31,672 nucleotides of DNA, taken from the NCBI GenBank assembly GCA_017467965.1, contig JAFUJZ010000031.1, positions 1 to 31,672 on the forward strand, given 5' to 3'. Source of the stretch: Clostridia bacterium. Its GTDB lineage: Bacteria > Bacillota_A > Clostridia > UMGS1883. Below are positions 7,485 through 17,212 of the stretch, in pieces. The translations under genes and the position numbers were made by a program. The notes under the pieces were generated by a model. The model ran no database searches. It saw only the letters and a program-made list of their open reading frames with translations, and was not told the DNA's origin. Numbering within the stretch: the first letter of the stretch is position 1; the number at the start of each line of letters is the position of its first letter.

Positions 7485-10400
7485 TTATTTAAGTACTGTT
7501 TTCTTTATAACGGGCTGCATTGATGTCAGGGACTTCCATACAAAGATTTCTACAGTCTCTGCAGCTTCGGGAATGGTGAATTCCAAGCTGTTAACGCCGT
7601 CATAAACCTTTGTTTCCACGCTTTCCGAATTGTTTACGGATACCGCAATCACTACACCTGCGTCAATGTTTTCAGGTGTAACTGTAAGAAGGTTGCCCTC
7701 TACTGTTGTACTGATGCTCATGGGTGTGCCTGCTTCACGTACTTTGAAGTTACGTACACTTACCTGTCCCCACTCAAATGCCCAACCAAGCTGGAATACA
7801 AAGTAACCGTCGTCAAGTGCTGTTGCAACAGCTTCGATTGTTACCCATTCGTTAGCTGTGTCGAGATACTTTGCTCGACCTATATGTGTATCAAGAACAC
7901 TTGCAAGGGTTGTAATGTCACCATTTGTTCCGGGAATCTTATTTGCATAAGCGTCGCCGTTTTCAGTAACTGCATCAAAGCCAACAACGTTATTTACCCA
8001 TTCAGCTGTGTTTATCTCTGTTGCCTTCATTTCAAAGCTCATAACGTAGGTCTTGCCCTTTTCCGCCTTAAGGTAACTATTCACATCGGCTGCGTCCTTC
8101 ATCCAGTTTGTGAGAACAAGGCCCATGTAAGGCTCACTTACGTCACTCTTCCAGGGGTATTCGGCATTGGAGTTCATGCTGCTGAGTGCAGGTATTGTAA
8201 CGGATGCCGCTTCGCCTTCTGAAGCAGGATTATAGATAAAGTGAGCGTTTGTTGTTGACATCCAGGCACCTGACTCGGAAAGATACGGACGGTCAGAAAG
8301 AGGCTTATGCTGATTATTCACATAGCCGCCCATCCAGCCTGTAACAAAGGTGTAGTTGCCTTCCTTGGTAGTTTCGCTCATGTCACCGTTGTAAACAAGA
8401 TTTTCGCCTATAGAGTGGCTCTTTTTATAAATCGCTGTGTATACGGTACCTTCTTGCTCTGTAGCTTCTAAAGAATAGATAGAGTCGTCTGTCTTTATCA
8501 TTTCTGCGGGCACAAAGTTATAAACCTCGCTACCCTTGTTGAGCACAAGCTCTTCGGAGGGAGCAATGGTGTTGCCCTTATTGTCAACATACTTCTTTGT
8601 GATGGCTTCTTCGCCTTCGTAATCGGGCACTTCGACTTCATGCTTCATGGACTCTAAAAGCTTGATTTCATCTCGGTTTAAAACCTTGTCATAAACTGCA
8701 GTAAGCTTCACCTGACCGTCAAAGCCACCAACCGCTACATTGTCAACACTCAAGCCTTCGCAAGGTATCTTAATGTCAACAAGGCCATCGCGGTAAAGTG
8801 TTAAGTAGCTTCCGTCAAAGGTAAGCACATGGTCAACGTAGCCCTGGTAGTTTTCAACGCCGTAGTTGCCGCCTGTGCCGCGTCCGTATGCTCTCCAGCA
8901 GTCAGATGTGCCGTAAACGTTACTTGTAACGTAGTCAGTGCCGTTAACAGTTACAACTACTCTTGCTCTGTCGCCTGTAGCTGTTGCACCGTACTGAGTA
9001 TTCATTGTTTCAATGCTAAGCTGTACACCGCCCATGTCAAGGAGTGTACCTTCATAATCGCCTGCAAGGTAAATTTTTGTTGCAACGGAGAATTCGCCGT
9101 CAACCTGTGCTTCCAGAACATTTGCTGTTTCCTTTGTTGCCACAAAAGCACCGCCTATTTCATTATAGGTTTCGCTTGCAACCCAGTCATAAATAACGGG
9201 ATACTTTTCGGGGATGGGCGCTTCTGCATGAACTGCTGTGCAGTAGCCGTTTGCACCGTAAGCATTACTTACAATCCAGTCATAGTAGTCGCCGTACATC
9301 CACACAAGGCGGATGTCCTTGCCCTCAGAATTGGGAATTACAAAGGGACGAACATTGTTCTTTAAGGAGTTTACTGTAATCTGCTCTGTTTCGATAACCT
9401 GTGTGCCGTCGTCACTCATTGTGTACTTCATAATTTCGTACACCTTGCCGAAAACGCCTTCAACAGGTACGGAGCAGTACATAACATTTGTATTGTCGGG
9501 GTCAATTGCCATACCGCCACTGTAGCACATTTCCAATCCTGCTGTCTGGTGGAAATGACCGCCACCATTTGCAAGGAAGGTCTTAACCCACTCAGTGCCG
9601 TTCCACTTTACATAGTAGTAATCGTGGCTTGTCTTGCTTCCGTTGATGCGTACCATTGCGATAACGGGGTTGCCGTCGTTACCTTCTGCTACCTGCCATA
9701 CCCAGTCACGCATGCTGACTGCGTCAACGATATGTGTCTGCGAGTAGTTGGAAGCGTTAACATTCAATACACCATTGGCAATAGTTGTCATTGTATTGCC
9801 GTGGATGTCTTCAAGTGTCATGTCTTCAATATTAATCTGGTTGAAGAATACCCAGTTATTAGCTTCGTTGTCGGGGTGACCAAGTGTGTATGTAACATAG
9901 AGCTTGTCAACACCGTTACTTGAATACTTTGCGTAGGGTCTTGCCGCTGTACTCTTAACCATCTGGTAAGGGCCGTATGTAAACTGAGTATTGCCGTCTT
10001 CGTCGGGCAGACTGAGCTTTGCAATTGTAGGATGCCAGCCGATACCTCTCCACATAAGATAGATATGGTCAGGGTCATTTTCCATAAGGAAAGGTGAAGG
10101 ATATGTTGTGGGATCTGTTGTGTTAAGACACTTTTCCTCGCCGAGTGTTGTTAAGTCGCCCTTTTCCTTAGTCACTCTGTACCAGAAACAATTTTCGTCA
10201 GTATGACGGGAATAGAACACAATAATTCTTTCGTCGGGAAGAACGAGGAAAGTGGGGTTATTGTGGTCATCGGGCTGGATGTTTGTACGGATTAAAACCT
10301 CGTTAACTGTGTTTGTCAAATGGTCAATCTGTGTAGCCTTAATTGAGCCGTGAACATCGATGTAGCCGATGATGGAGAAATCAAGTGTGCCTTCATCATT

Positions 10401-11447
10401 CTTGTAGGAAATACTTCTGGGGTCAGCAAACCAGCACCATGCACCCTCATCGTCCACCTCGTAGCCTGAGAAAGACTGGCTATCGTCGTACTTATTGTAC
10501 ACGATAACAATTTCACTTGTACCGTCTTGTTTTGCTGTTACGGAAAGTGTGGAGTCCTCTTCAGAATACACATAGATATCTTCGCCGATTGTTGTAGTGT
10601 ATACAGGAGTTTCGGTATATGTATATACATCGCCTGCAATTATGTTGGGAATTGTTTTTGTATCTGCCTGTACTTCTGTTTCGCCGTCCATATAAACGGT
10701 CTTTACGTTAACGGAAGTGATGGCACCTTCTTCAAATTTAAGTGTTGCAGGATAGCTTGATGTGCTGTTATAAATCCATACACCGCCGTAGGGCACAGCT
10801 ATACGGAAAGTTACCTGACTCTTTCCCTCCGCTGCCATTTCTTTAACATACTCAGTAAGAGCAAATGAAGAAACAGTTACAGTTTCATCAATCTGATTGT
10901 TTCCTGCCATACTAATGGGGCTTGTAAGACCTAAAAGAGGCAAGCCGCCTGTACCGGAGTCTGTGCCGGAAACACCAAAGATAGACTTATCAGATGATGT
11001 AGTCCAAGTGCCGTCCACGCTGTTGCCGTAGATAGCAAGGCGTGCACCTGCCTGATCAACCTGCTTTATGTATCTTACAGTCAAGCCAAGCGTAACCTTT
11101 GCCACACTGTCAGGGTCAAAATCCTCAGGTATATCAAAAGATACAATTGCTTGTCTTGATGAACCGAAATTTGTACCGCTTGTTACCGTCTGGTTTGTTA
11201 CAGCACCGTCAGTGTCTGTAAAGGAATTTGCCGCATTCCAGTTGTCGGAACCGTTCCACGCAACCAAAACACAGCTGCCGCCGCTCTCAGAGCTACCCTC
11301 AACAGTACTAAGGGCACTCGATTGAGTGAAAAATGCTGTCGTATTTGCCGTGATTGTGGTAGCTGTGTCGTCTGCCGCAAAGCTAACAGCGGGCACAAAT
11401 GCCATAATCATGCAAAAAGCCAGCACTATTGCCAAAACTTTTCTCAT
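7485..11447 (-). CDS. Large secreted multidomain BNR_4 beta-propeller protein, probable polysaccharide-active enzyme (paralog 1)
   Basis: 1320 residues. Signal peptide 1-24 (VSFA then ADD); about 28-240 DNRLRE-like beta domain (extracellular stalk/adhesion module); 243-320 MucBP-like; 325-745 BNR_4-type propeller beginning GYEVDDEGAWCWFADPRSI; 755-930 LamG/concanavalin-like; 947-1015 second MucBP-like; about 1020-1225 carbohydrate-binding-like module (NLVYNGDMSE to VRNFKVRE); an Ig-like tail. The propeller has DDHNNP (His395) and YSRH (His415), 20 residues apart, and GGGHFHQTAG (628-637). BNR_4 propellers include ulvan lyases (PL24/PL25) and GH145 rhamnosidase-type enzymes, where paired histidines form the active site as I recall, so a lyase or hydrolase role is plausible but not proven. 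No LPXTG or dockerin is visible. AGGAGG precedes the ATG. Confidence 0.8.
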   Translation of the reverse strand: MRKVLAIVLAFCMIMAFVPAVSFAADDTATTITANTTAFFTQSSALSTVEGSSESGGSCVLVAWNGSDNWNAANSFTDTDGAVTNQTVTSGTNFGSSRQAIVSFDIPEDFDPDSVAKVTLGLTVRYIKQVDQAGARLAIYGNSVDGTWTTSSDKSIFGVSGTDSGTGGLPLLGLTSPISMAGNNQIDETVTVSSFALTEYVKEMAAEGKSQVTFRIAVPYGGVWIYNSTSSYPATLKFEEGAITSVNVKTVYMDGETEVQADTKTIPNIIAGDVYTYTETPVYTTTIGEDIYVYSEEDSTLSVTAKQDGTSEIVIVYNKYDDSQSFSGYEVDDEGAWCWFADPRSISYKNDEGTLDFSIIGYIDVHGSIKATQIDHLTNTVNEVLIRTNIQPDDHNNPTFLVLPDERIIVFYSRHTDENCFWYRVTKEKGDLTTLGEEKCLNTTDPTTYPSPFLMENDPDHIYLMWRGIGWHPTIAKLSLPDEDGNTQFTYGPYQMVKSTAARPYAKYSSNGVDKLYVTYTLGHPDNEANNWVFFNQINIEDMTLEDIHGNTMTTIANGVLNVNASNYSQTHIVDAVSMRDWVWQVAEGNDGNPVIAMVRINGSKTSHDYYYVKWNGTEWVKTFLANGGGHFHQTAGLEMCYSGGMAIDPDNTNVMYCSVPVEGVFGKVYEIMKYTMSDDGTQVIETEQITVNSLKNNVRPFVIPNSEGKDIRLVWMYGDYYDWIVSNAYGANGYCTAVHAEAPIPEKYPVIYDWVASETYNEIGGAFVATKETANVLEAQVDGEFSVATKIYLAGDYEGTLLDMGGVQLSIETMNTQYGATATGDRARVVVTVNGTDYVTSNVYGTSDCWRAYGRGTGGNYGVENYQGYVDHVLTFDGSYLTLYRDGLVDIKIPCEGLSVDNVAVGGFDGQVKLTAVYDKVLNRDEIKLLESMKHEVEVPDYEGEEAITKKYVDNKGNTIAPSEELVLNKGSEVYNFVPAEMIKTDDSIYSLEATEQEGTVYTAIYKKSHSIGENLVYNGDMSETTKEGNYTFVTGWMGGYVNNQHKPLSDRPYLSESGAWMSTTNAHFIYNPASEGEAASVTIPALSSMNSNAEYPWKSDVSEPYMGLVLTNWMKDAADVNSYLKAEKGKTYVMSFEMKATEINTAEWVNNVVGFDAVTENGDAYANKIPGTNGDITTLASVLDTHIGRAKYLDTANEWVTIEAVATALDDGYFVFQLGWAFEWGQVSVRNFKVREAGTPMSISTTVEGNLLTVTPENIDAGVVIAVSVNNSESVETKVYDGVNSLEFTIPEAAETVEIFVWKSLTSMQPVIKKTVLK

Positions 11448-11480
11448 ATTTTTTCTCCTCCTATAAAAATCTATAACAAT

Positions 11481-11509
11481 ATTGTACTACAATATTTTTT
11501 CATATTCAA
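11481..11509 (-). promoter_or_regulatory. Sigma-A promoter for paralog 1
   Basis: Minus strand TTGAAT (11509-11504), 17-bp spacer, TACAAT (11486-11481), in the 111-bp gap between the two large genes, just past the terminator of paralog 2. Each gene therefore appears to have its own promoter. Confidence 0.65.
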
Positions 11510-11513
11510 GAGA

Positions 11514-11547
11514 AAAAATCCTCGCAGAATATTCTGCGAGGATTTTT
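11514..11547 (-). terminator. Intrinsic terminator of the second secreted propeller gene
   Basis: A perfect 34-bp palindrome (arms 11514-11530/11531-11547) with T-rich ends, starting 11 bases after the stop of the gene at 11559. Confidence 0.8.
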
Positions 11548-11558
11548 CAACTGTAATT

Positions 11559-14500
11559 TTAGTTCTGAGGAACTGTAAATGTAAATGTTACACTGCCGTC
11601 TTCATTGATTACAGAATCGGAAATGTTAGCTGCAACCTTTGTGTGGTTGTTGTTAATTCTTATAAATTCGTTCCAGTAGCTCATGATTGTTACCTTGTTT
11701 GCGAATGTGTCAACAGGTGTAACAGTAACTTCATAAACTGTGTCACTCACCTTTGTTGCGCTAACATCAAAGAAGATATCGCCCGTATATGCACCATTAC
11801 CCTCTGTACGAGCTGTAAATGTACCATTCGCTGTCATATCAAGACGGATACCAACCATGTTCACATAAGCATTAAGAACGTCGTACAAGCCGTAAGCTTC
11901 TGTTCCGTATTCAGTGTCACCACCGTCAACTTCATCGGAATCAACATTCTTAAGAAGACCTGCTGCTACCTGATAGATGCTTCTTGTAATAGATTCTGTG
12001 CCGTAAATTGTGCCTGTTGTACCGTCTGAGTACTGTACAATTACATAAGGAACAGCTGTGAAACTACGGTTGTAGTTACTTACAGCAAGGTCAGTAAGTG
12101 CTACTGTGAATACAGACTGACTGTCGCCATCTTGCCACTTTGTTACGGGGATGTCAACACTCTGAGTACTGTCCTCTGCAGTAATCTTCATACCGTATCC
12201 TGTTACTTCTTCACCGACGGAAGAACGGTCAACCTGTGCAATAAATCTGAGACCGTTGCCTGTGCTTATCTTGAAGTTTTCATCAAGACCGCCACCGTAA
12301 CGCACCTGTGCACCTGTTACCATAGAAACGTTAATTTCTGCTGTTGTGATAACATCGCCGTCTGCTACCTCTATTTCACCTGCGTCAACAAACTTTGTTT
12401 CGTCTCCGCTTGTAACGTGATAGCCTATTACATTTTCGGAAAGTGTGCCGTCTTCTTCGCCCAAGTTAAGTGTGCCGTATGTCTTAACTTCCTTACCGTC
12501 AACTGTTACTGTAACAACTTCAACGTCACTTACTTCACGGATGCTGAAATCATCAAAGAACCAGTAAGGACCGTTACCTGTGTTGTTGCCATCGCCTAAC
12601 CAGCGGAACCAGAAGAGAACGTGGTCTGTGTCTTCTGTAGCTGTAAATGTTCTTGTAACGCGAGTCCATTCTGTACCAATGTAACCTGCATTGGTTGTAT
12701 TGGCTTCTCCGTCGCCTTCATTTGCAACGAGGCTTGTTATAATATAACCGCCGTCGGCACCACTCTTGTGCTTAGCCATATAAGAAATTTCGTATGTCTT
12801 GCCTACTTCTACTGCCACATATCTCTTATAGGAGCACAATCCGTCTCTGCCGTCGTTCCAACGTGTACCCAACGCCCAGTCTCCGTCGGGAATAGTTGTT
12901 GTAAGAGACTGAGATGTATTATTAGTAATCGCTTCAGTAGCATTTATTGCATAGCAGTGGTTTGTGGAATAAGGGCTGCCAAACTGTGCATTTGTACTTG
13001 CACTGAGCCAACCAGCGAGAGAGAAGTCACCGTTTTCATCCTCAAAGGAACCGTTTGTCATGACATTTTCGCCGTATTCCTTAGTCTTACAATATACAAT
13101 TGTGTAGTTATGGTTTTCACTTGTGTAGCTGTCATATGCGTAAATCGCATCAGCTGTTGTAAGTGTTTCCTCGGGAACGAAGTTATAAACATCTGTACCT
13201 GCGGGAAGTGTTTCTTCTGTTTCCTTGATTACTGTGCCGTCAATGTCAACGTAAGTCTTTGTAACTGTAACATTGCCGTCTGCGTCGGGCTGTACAACTT
13301 CGCCCTTATTGGCAACAAGAGCTTTGATTTCATAGTGATTCAATACTCTCTCAAAAACAACTACGTTGTCTGCCAAGCCGTCAAAACCGCCTACAGCTAC
13401 ATCATCAACATTCAATTCCCAATAAGGAATCTTAATATCAACTAAGCCGTCACGATAAAGTGTTAAATAGCTACCGTCATAGGTCAAAGTATGGTTAATA
13501 TAGCTATCGTAGTTTTCTACACCGTAGTTACCGCCTGTACCGCGTCCGTATGTTGTCCAGCAGTCAGATGAACCGTAAACGTTGCTTGTAACATAGTCTG
13601 TGCCATCAACTGTGAGTACAACTCTTGCTCTTTCGCCTGTAGCATTAGCACCGTACTGTGTGCTCATTGTTTCAACGGAAAGTTCAACATCGCCAAGGTC
13701 AAGGAGTGTTCCTTCATAGTCACCTGCAAGGTAAATGTCGCTAGATACAGTAAAGTTTTCGCTGTAAGTTCTTGCCTCTACAATATTTGCTGTTTCTTTA
13801 GTTGATTTGAATGCACCACCGATTGAAGAATAATCTTCTTCTGCAACAAACATATCTTCCATATCAACAGTATTTGTGGGAAGAGGCGCTTCTGCCATTA
13901 CTCTTGTGCAGTAGCCAAGAGGACGGCTATTACTTACAATCCAGTCATAGTAGTCGCCGTTCATCCATGTGAGGCGGATGTCCTTACCTTCGCTATTGCC
14001 GATTACATAAGGACGAACGTTGTTTTTCTTAGAGTTCTTTGTAATCTGCTCAGTTTCAAGAATTTCTGTACCGGCGTCGTTCATTGTGTACTTGATAATT
14101 TCGTAAACTGTGCCAAAAACGCCTTCTACTGGTACTGAGCAGTACATAACATTTGTATTGTCAGGGTCAATTGCCATACCGCCACTATAGCACATTTCAA
14201 GCCCTGCTGTCTGGTGGAAATGACCACCACCGTTAGCGAGGAATGTTGCTACCCATTCAGTACCGTTCCACTTTACATAGTAGTAATCGTGGCTTGTCTT
14301 GCCGCCACTGATTCTTACCATTGCGATAACGGGCTTGCCGTCCGAACCAACTGCTGTCTGCCATACCCAGTCACGCATATTTCCGGGTGCTGTGTCAACG
14401 ATATGTGTCTGTGTTGTATCTGTCTTATTAACACTTAAAGCACCGTTTGCAATAGTACTCATTGTGTTGCCGTTGATATCTTCCAATGTCATTGTTTCGA

Positions 14501-16115
14501 TATCAATCTGGTTAAAATATACCCAGTTAGGCTGTTCATTGTCAGGGTGACCTGTTGTATATGTAACGTAGAGTTTATCAACACCGTTGGAGGAATACTT
14601 TGCGTAAGGACGGGCACCTGTAGACTGAACCATCTGGTAGGGTCCGTAGGTGAACGCCACTTCCCCGTTTTCATCGGGAAGAGACAATTTTGCAATTGTG
14701 GGATGCCAGTTGATACCTCTCCACATTAAGTAAATGTGGTCGGGGTCATTTTCCATAAGGAAAGGTGAAGGATAAGTAGTATTAGCGCTTGTGTTTAAGC
14801 ACTTTTCTTCACCAAGAGTTGTTAAATCTCCCTTTTCTTCTGTTACTCTGTACCAGAAGCAGGCTTCGTCAGTATGACGGGAGTAGAACACAATAATTCT
14901 TTCATCGGGAAGTACCAAGAAAGTGGGGTTATTGTGGTCATCGGGCTGGATATTGGAACGGATTAACACTTCATTAACTTCGTCAGTTAAGTGGTTTACC
15001 TGTGTAGCCTTGATGTCACCATGAATATCGATGTAACCGATAATAGAGAAATCAAGTGTACCATCCTCATTAGCATAAGAAATGCTTCTGGGGTCAGCAA
15101 ACCAACACCAAGCACCCTCGTCGTCTACTTCGTAGCCGGAGAAGGTCATAGACTCGTCATACTTTGTGTAAACAATACGAACTTCTGCTTTACCGTCTGC
15201 AGTTACTGTTACAGAAAGAGTAGACTGTTCTTTGTCATACACATAAGTTTCTCCGTTATATTCTACAGAATAAGAAGGAACAGCATGTGTATATGTGTCG
15301 CCTACAACCATGTTTGTAACAGTTTCACTTGCACTGTCTACCTCAGTTGTACCACTCATGTAAACAGTCTTAACATTTACACTTGCAAGTGCACCCTCTT
15401 CGATTGTGAGAGTTGCAGGGTGGCTGGATGCACTGTTATAAATCCAAACACCGCCGTAAGGAACTGCAATACGGAAAGTTACCTGTGTTTTACCTGCCGC
15501 TGCCATTTCCTTAACGTATTCAGTAAGCTTCAAGGAGGAAAGAGTTACTTCCTCGTCAACCTGATTATTACCTGCCTTGCTTAAAGGGCTTGTGAGACCA
15601 AGGAGAGGCAAACTGCTTGTACCGGAATCCGTTCCCGAAACACCAAAGATAGATTTATTGGAAGATGTCGTCCAAGTGCCTTCAACTGAGTTGCCGTAGA
15701 TAGCAAGACGAGCACCTGCCTGACTAATCTGCTTTACATATCTAACTGTAAGACCAAGTGTTATCTTTGCTACATTGTCGCTATCAAAATCAGAGGGGAT
15801 GTCGAAAGATACAACCGCCTGTCTTGATGAGCCAAAGTTTGTACCACTTGTTACAGTCTGACTTGTTACAGTACCGTCAGTATCTGTAAATGAGTTCGCT
15901 GCATTCCAGTTGTCGGAACCATTCCAAGCAACAAGAACACAACTTGAGCCGCTTTCACTGCTGCCTTCAACAGTAGAAAGTGAGCTGCTTGATGTAAAAA
16001 ATGCTGTTGTGTTTGCCGTGATTGTAGTAGTTGTGTCATCTGCCGCAAAGCTAACAGAGGGCACAAATGCCAAACTCAGACACAAAGTCAGCATGATTGC
16101 TAAAACTTTTTTCAT
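11559..16115 (-). CDS. Large secreted multidomain BNR_4 beta-propeller protein, probable polysaccharide-active enzyme (paralog 2)
   Basis: 1518 residues, a tandem duplicate of its downstream neighbour. Signal peptide 1-24, DNRLRE, MucBP-like, BNR_4 propeller, LamG-like and second MucBP-like domains follow in the same order with high identity over about the first 950 residues, including the DDHNNP/YSRH histidines and GGGHFHQTAG. After about residue 1030 the copies diverge. This one has a CBM4/9-like module (TNGSFEDENGDFSLAGW), a linker with TVTVDGKEVKTYGTLN, and a unique C-terminal domain of about 245 residues (GAQVRYGGG, GLRFIAQVDRSS, ending in TFTFTVPQN) of a type I believe occurs in other clostridial secreted proteins but cannot name. 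No LPXTG or dockerin is seen. AAGGAGG lies 7 bases before the ATG; the upstream DNA is very AT-rich and divergent from birA. Confidence 0.8.
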   Translation of the reverse strand: MKKVLAIMLTLCLSLAFVPSVSFAADDTTTTITANTTAFFTSSSSLSTVEGSSESGSSCVLVAWNGSDNWNAANSFTDTDGTVTSQTVTSGTNFGSSRQAVVSFDIPSDFDSDNVAKITLGLTVRYVKQISQAGARLAIYGNSVEGTWTTSSNKSIFGVSGTDSGTSSLPLLGLTSPLSKAGNNQVDEEVTLSSLKLTEYVKEMAAAGKTQVTFRIAVPYGGVWIYNSASSHPATLTIEEGALASVNVKTVYMSGTTEVDSASETVTNMVVGDTYTHAVPSYSVEYNGETYVYDKEQSTLSVTVTADGKAEVRIVYTKYDESMTFSGYEVDDEGAWCWFADPRSISYANEDGTLDFSIIGYIDIHGDIKATQVNHLTDEVNEVLIRSNIQPDDHNNPTFLVLPDERIIVFYSRHTDEACFWYRVTEEKGDLTTLGEEKCLNTSANTTYPSPFLMENDPDHIYLMWRGINWHPTIAKLSLPDENGEVAFTYGPYQMVQSTGARPYAKYSSNGVDKLYVTYTTGHPDNEQPNWVYFNQIDIETMTLEDINGNTMSTIANGALSVNKTDTTQTHIVDTAPGNMRDWVWQTAVGSDGKPVIAMVRISGGKTSHDYYYVKWNGTEWVATFLANGGGHFHQTAGLEMCYSGGMAIDPDNTNVMYCSVPVEGVFGTVYEIIKYTMNDAGTEILETEQITKNSKKNNVRPYVIGNSEGKDIRLTWMNGDYYDWIVSNSRPLGYCTRVMAEAPLPTNTVDMEDMFVAEEDYSSIGGAFKSTKETANIVEARTYSENFTVSSDIYLAGDYEGTLLDLGDVELSVETMSTQYGANATGERARVVLTVDGTDYVTSNVYGSSDCWTTYGRGTGGNYGVENYDSYINHTLTYDGSYLTLYRDGLVDIKIPYWELNVDDVAVGGFDGLADNVVVFERVLNHYEIKALVANKGEVVQPDADGNVTVTKTYVDIDGTVIKETEETLPAGTDVYNFVPEETLTTADAIYAYDSYTSENHNYTIVYCKTKEYGENVMTNGSFEDENGDFSLAGWLSASTNAQFGSPYSTNHCYAINATEAITNNTSQSLTTTIPDGDWALGTRWNDGRDGLCSYKRYVAVEVGKTYEISYMAKHKSGADGGYIITSLVANEGDGEANTTNAGYIGTEWTRVTRTFTATEDTDHVLFWFRWLGDGNNTGNGPYWFFDDFSIREVSDVEVVTVTVDGKEVKTYGTLNLGEEDGTLSENVIGYHVTSGDETKFVDAGEIEVADGDVITTAEINVSMVTGAQVRYGGGLDENFKISTGNGLRFIAQVDRSSVGEEVTGYGMKITAEDSTQSVDIPVTKWQDGDSQSVFTVALTDLAVSNYNRSFTAVPYVIVQYSDGTTGTIYGTESITRSIYQVAAGLLKNVDSDEVDGGDTEYGTEAYGLYDVLNAYVNMVGIRLDMTANGTFTARTEGNGAYTGDIFFDVSATKVSDTVYEVTVTPVDTFANKVTIMSYWNEFIRINNNHTKVAANISDSVINEDGSVTFTFTVPQN

Positions 16116-16162
16116 AGTTTAGCCTCCTTAAAAAAATTTATATAATTAAAATTATATTTTAA

Positions 16163-16191
16163 TTTACAAACACCTTTTATTATGCTATAAT
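16163..16191 (+). promoter_or_regulatory. Extended -10 promoter for birA
   Basis: TTTACA (16163-16168), 17-bp spacer, TATAAT (16186-16191), with the extended TG at 16183-16184. The GTG start follows 28 bases downstream. Confidence 0.75.
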
Positions 16192-16219
16192 ATAAGGAAA
16201 TTTGCGAGGGGGTATCGCT

Positions 16220-16969
16220 GTGAGAGACGTTATTTCCAAAGAAGAAATCACAAAACATCTTCATACCGATGCTATTCCCGTTTACGTGTTTGACGAGATT
16301 GATTCCACAAACCGTTTTGCAAAATCACTCACCGATGATATTGCGCTGGTTGTTGCAAACAGCCAATCATCAGGTCGCGGACGGCTTAACCGTTCTTTTT
16401 ACTCGCCCAAGGATTCGGGCATTTATATGTCGCTTAAAATGCCTGTAGATGACTTGTACAATAACATACCTTTTGTCACAACTATTTGTGCTGTAGCTGT
16501 GCACCAAGCTATAAAAGCTCTTTTTAACATTGACTGCGGCATCAAATGGGTAAACGATATTTATATAGGTAACAAAAAGGTTTCGGGCATACTTTGTGAA
16601 GTGTGCGATTGCACTCATACCGTTATCGGTATAGGCATTAATTTTTATCCGTCTTCGCTTCCCGAGGATATAACACACATTGCAACACATCTTACCACCT
16701 ACCCCTCCTCCGTCACACGCTGTGACCTCATAGGGGCAATATGTAACAATATTTATACTTTAATAAAAAAGCTGCCCAACACAGATTTTATGGATTATTA
16801 CAAATCACACTCCTGCGTCATTGGCAAAAATGTTTTATGTATTCAAGGTGATAATTCATTTTCTGCAGTTGCAACCGACATCGATTCCTTCGGCGGGCTC
16901 ATAGTCAAAACACCCGACGGATTCAAAACCCTTTCAACAGGAGAAATCACACTCCGCGTTAAGGATTAA
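16220..16969 (+). CDS. birA: Biotin--[acetyl-CoA-carboxylase] ligase, class I (no repressor domain)
   Basis: A 249-residue enzyme that makes biotinyl-AMP and transfers biotin to carboxylase carrier lysines. SSGRGRLNRSF (50-60) is the biotinyl-AMP loop, KWVNDIY (109-115) contains the conserved lysine, and GIGINFY (138-144) follows. A small SH3-like C-terminal domain (FGGLIVKTPDGFKTLSTGEI) completes it. There is no N-terminal winged helix, so unlike E. coli BirA it cannot act as a repressor. I chose GTG 16220, with GAGGGGG 7 bases upstream; the in-frame TTG at 16202 precedes that site. Its 3' end overlaps the convergent small gene by 11 bases. Confidence 0.92.
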   Translation: MRDVISKEEITKHLHTDAIPVYVFDEIDSTNRFAKSLTDDIALVVANSQSSGRGRLNRSFYSPKDSGIYMSLKMPVDDLYNNIPFVTTICAVAVHQAIKALFNIDCGIKWVNDIYIGNKKVSGILCEVCDCTHTVIGIGINFYPSSLPEDITHIATHLTTYPSSVTRCDLIGAICNNIYTLIKKLPNTDFMDYYKSHSCVIGKNVLCIQGDNSFSAVATDIDSFGGLIVKTPDGFKTLSTGEITLRVKD

Positions 16970-17171
16970 TATCAAAATCCAGCGGGTCAAACATCGACGT
17001 GTCAAACCGTCTCTGTCTGGGAGGACGTTTACAAAAAGGGTCAAACTGATATTTTTTGCACACATCGGAAGGCTTTACCTTTCCTTTCTTGGTGCACATA
17101 AAAAAATCTCCCTCCATATCCCCACGGAAACGGCACATGCTGCAACTTGCGTTTTCATTTATTTTAACCAT
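16959..17171 (-). CDS. Small Cys-rich hypothetical protein
   Basis: 70 residues, with Cys at 10, 13, 26, 38 and 47. The CSMC pair followed by C26 and C38 suggests a zinc-ribbon or small iron-sulfur site. The C-terminal half is basic then acidic (KRPPRQRR, DPLDFDINP). I do not recognise a named family. A good promoter (TTGTTA-17-TATAAT) lies upstream, but the ribosome site is weak (AGGGATG). It overlaps the 3' end of birA convergently. Confidence 0.65.
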   Translation of the reverse strand: MVKINENASCSMCRFRGDMEGDFFMCTKKGKVKPSDVCKKYQFDPFCKRPPRQRRFDTSMFDPLDFDINP

Positions 17172-17184
17172 TGCAAGTCATCCC

Positions 17185-17212
17185 TTAATTAAGTTTATAA
17201 AATCATTATACT
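17185..17212 (+). promoter_or_regulatory. Possible promoter for the aconitase-family gene
   Basis: TTAATT (17185-17190), 16-bp spacer, TATACT (17207-17212). The -10 overlaps the -10 of the opposite promoter for the small Cys-rich gene. Confidence 0.4.

Noticed and set aside
12621..13445. Long plus-strand reading frames opposite the two secreted proteins
   Set aside because: Cys-rich, low-complexity translations without ribosome sites; shadows of the strong minus-strand genes.
7485..16115. Cell-wall anchor (LPXTG) or cellulosome dockerin in the large secreted proteins
   Set aside because: Neither C terminus shows LPXTG plus hydrophobic tail, or dockerin calcium-binding repeats.
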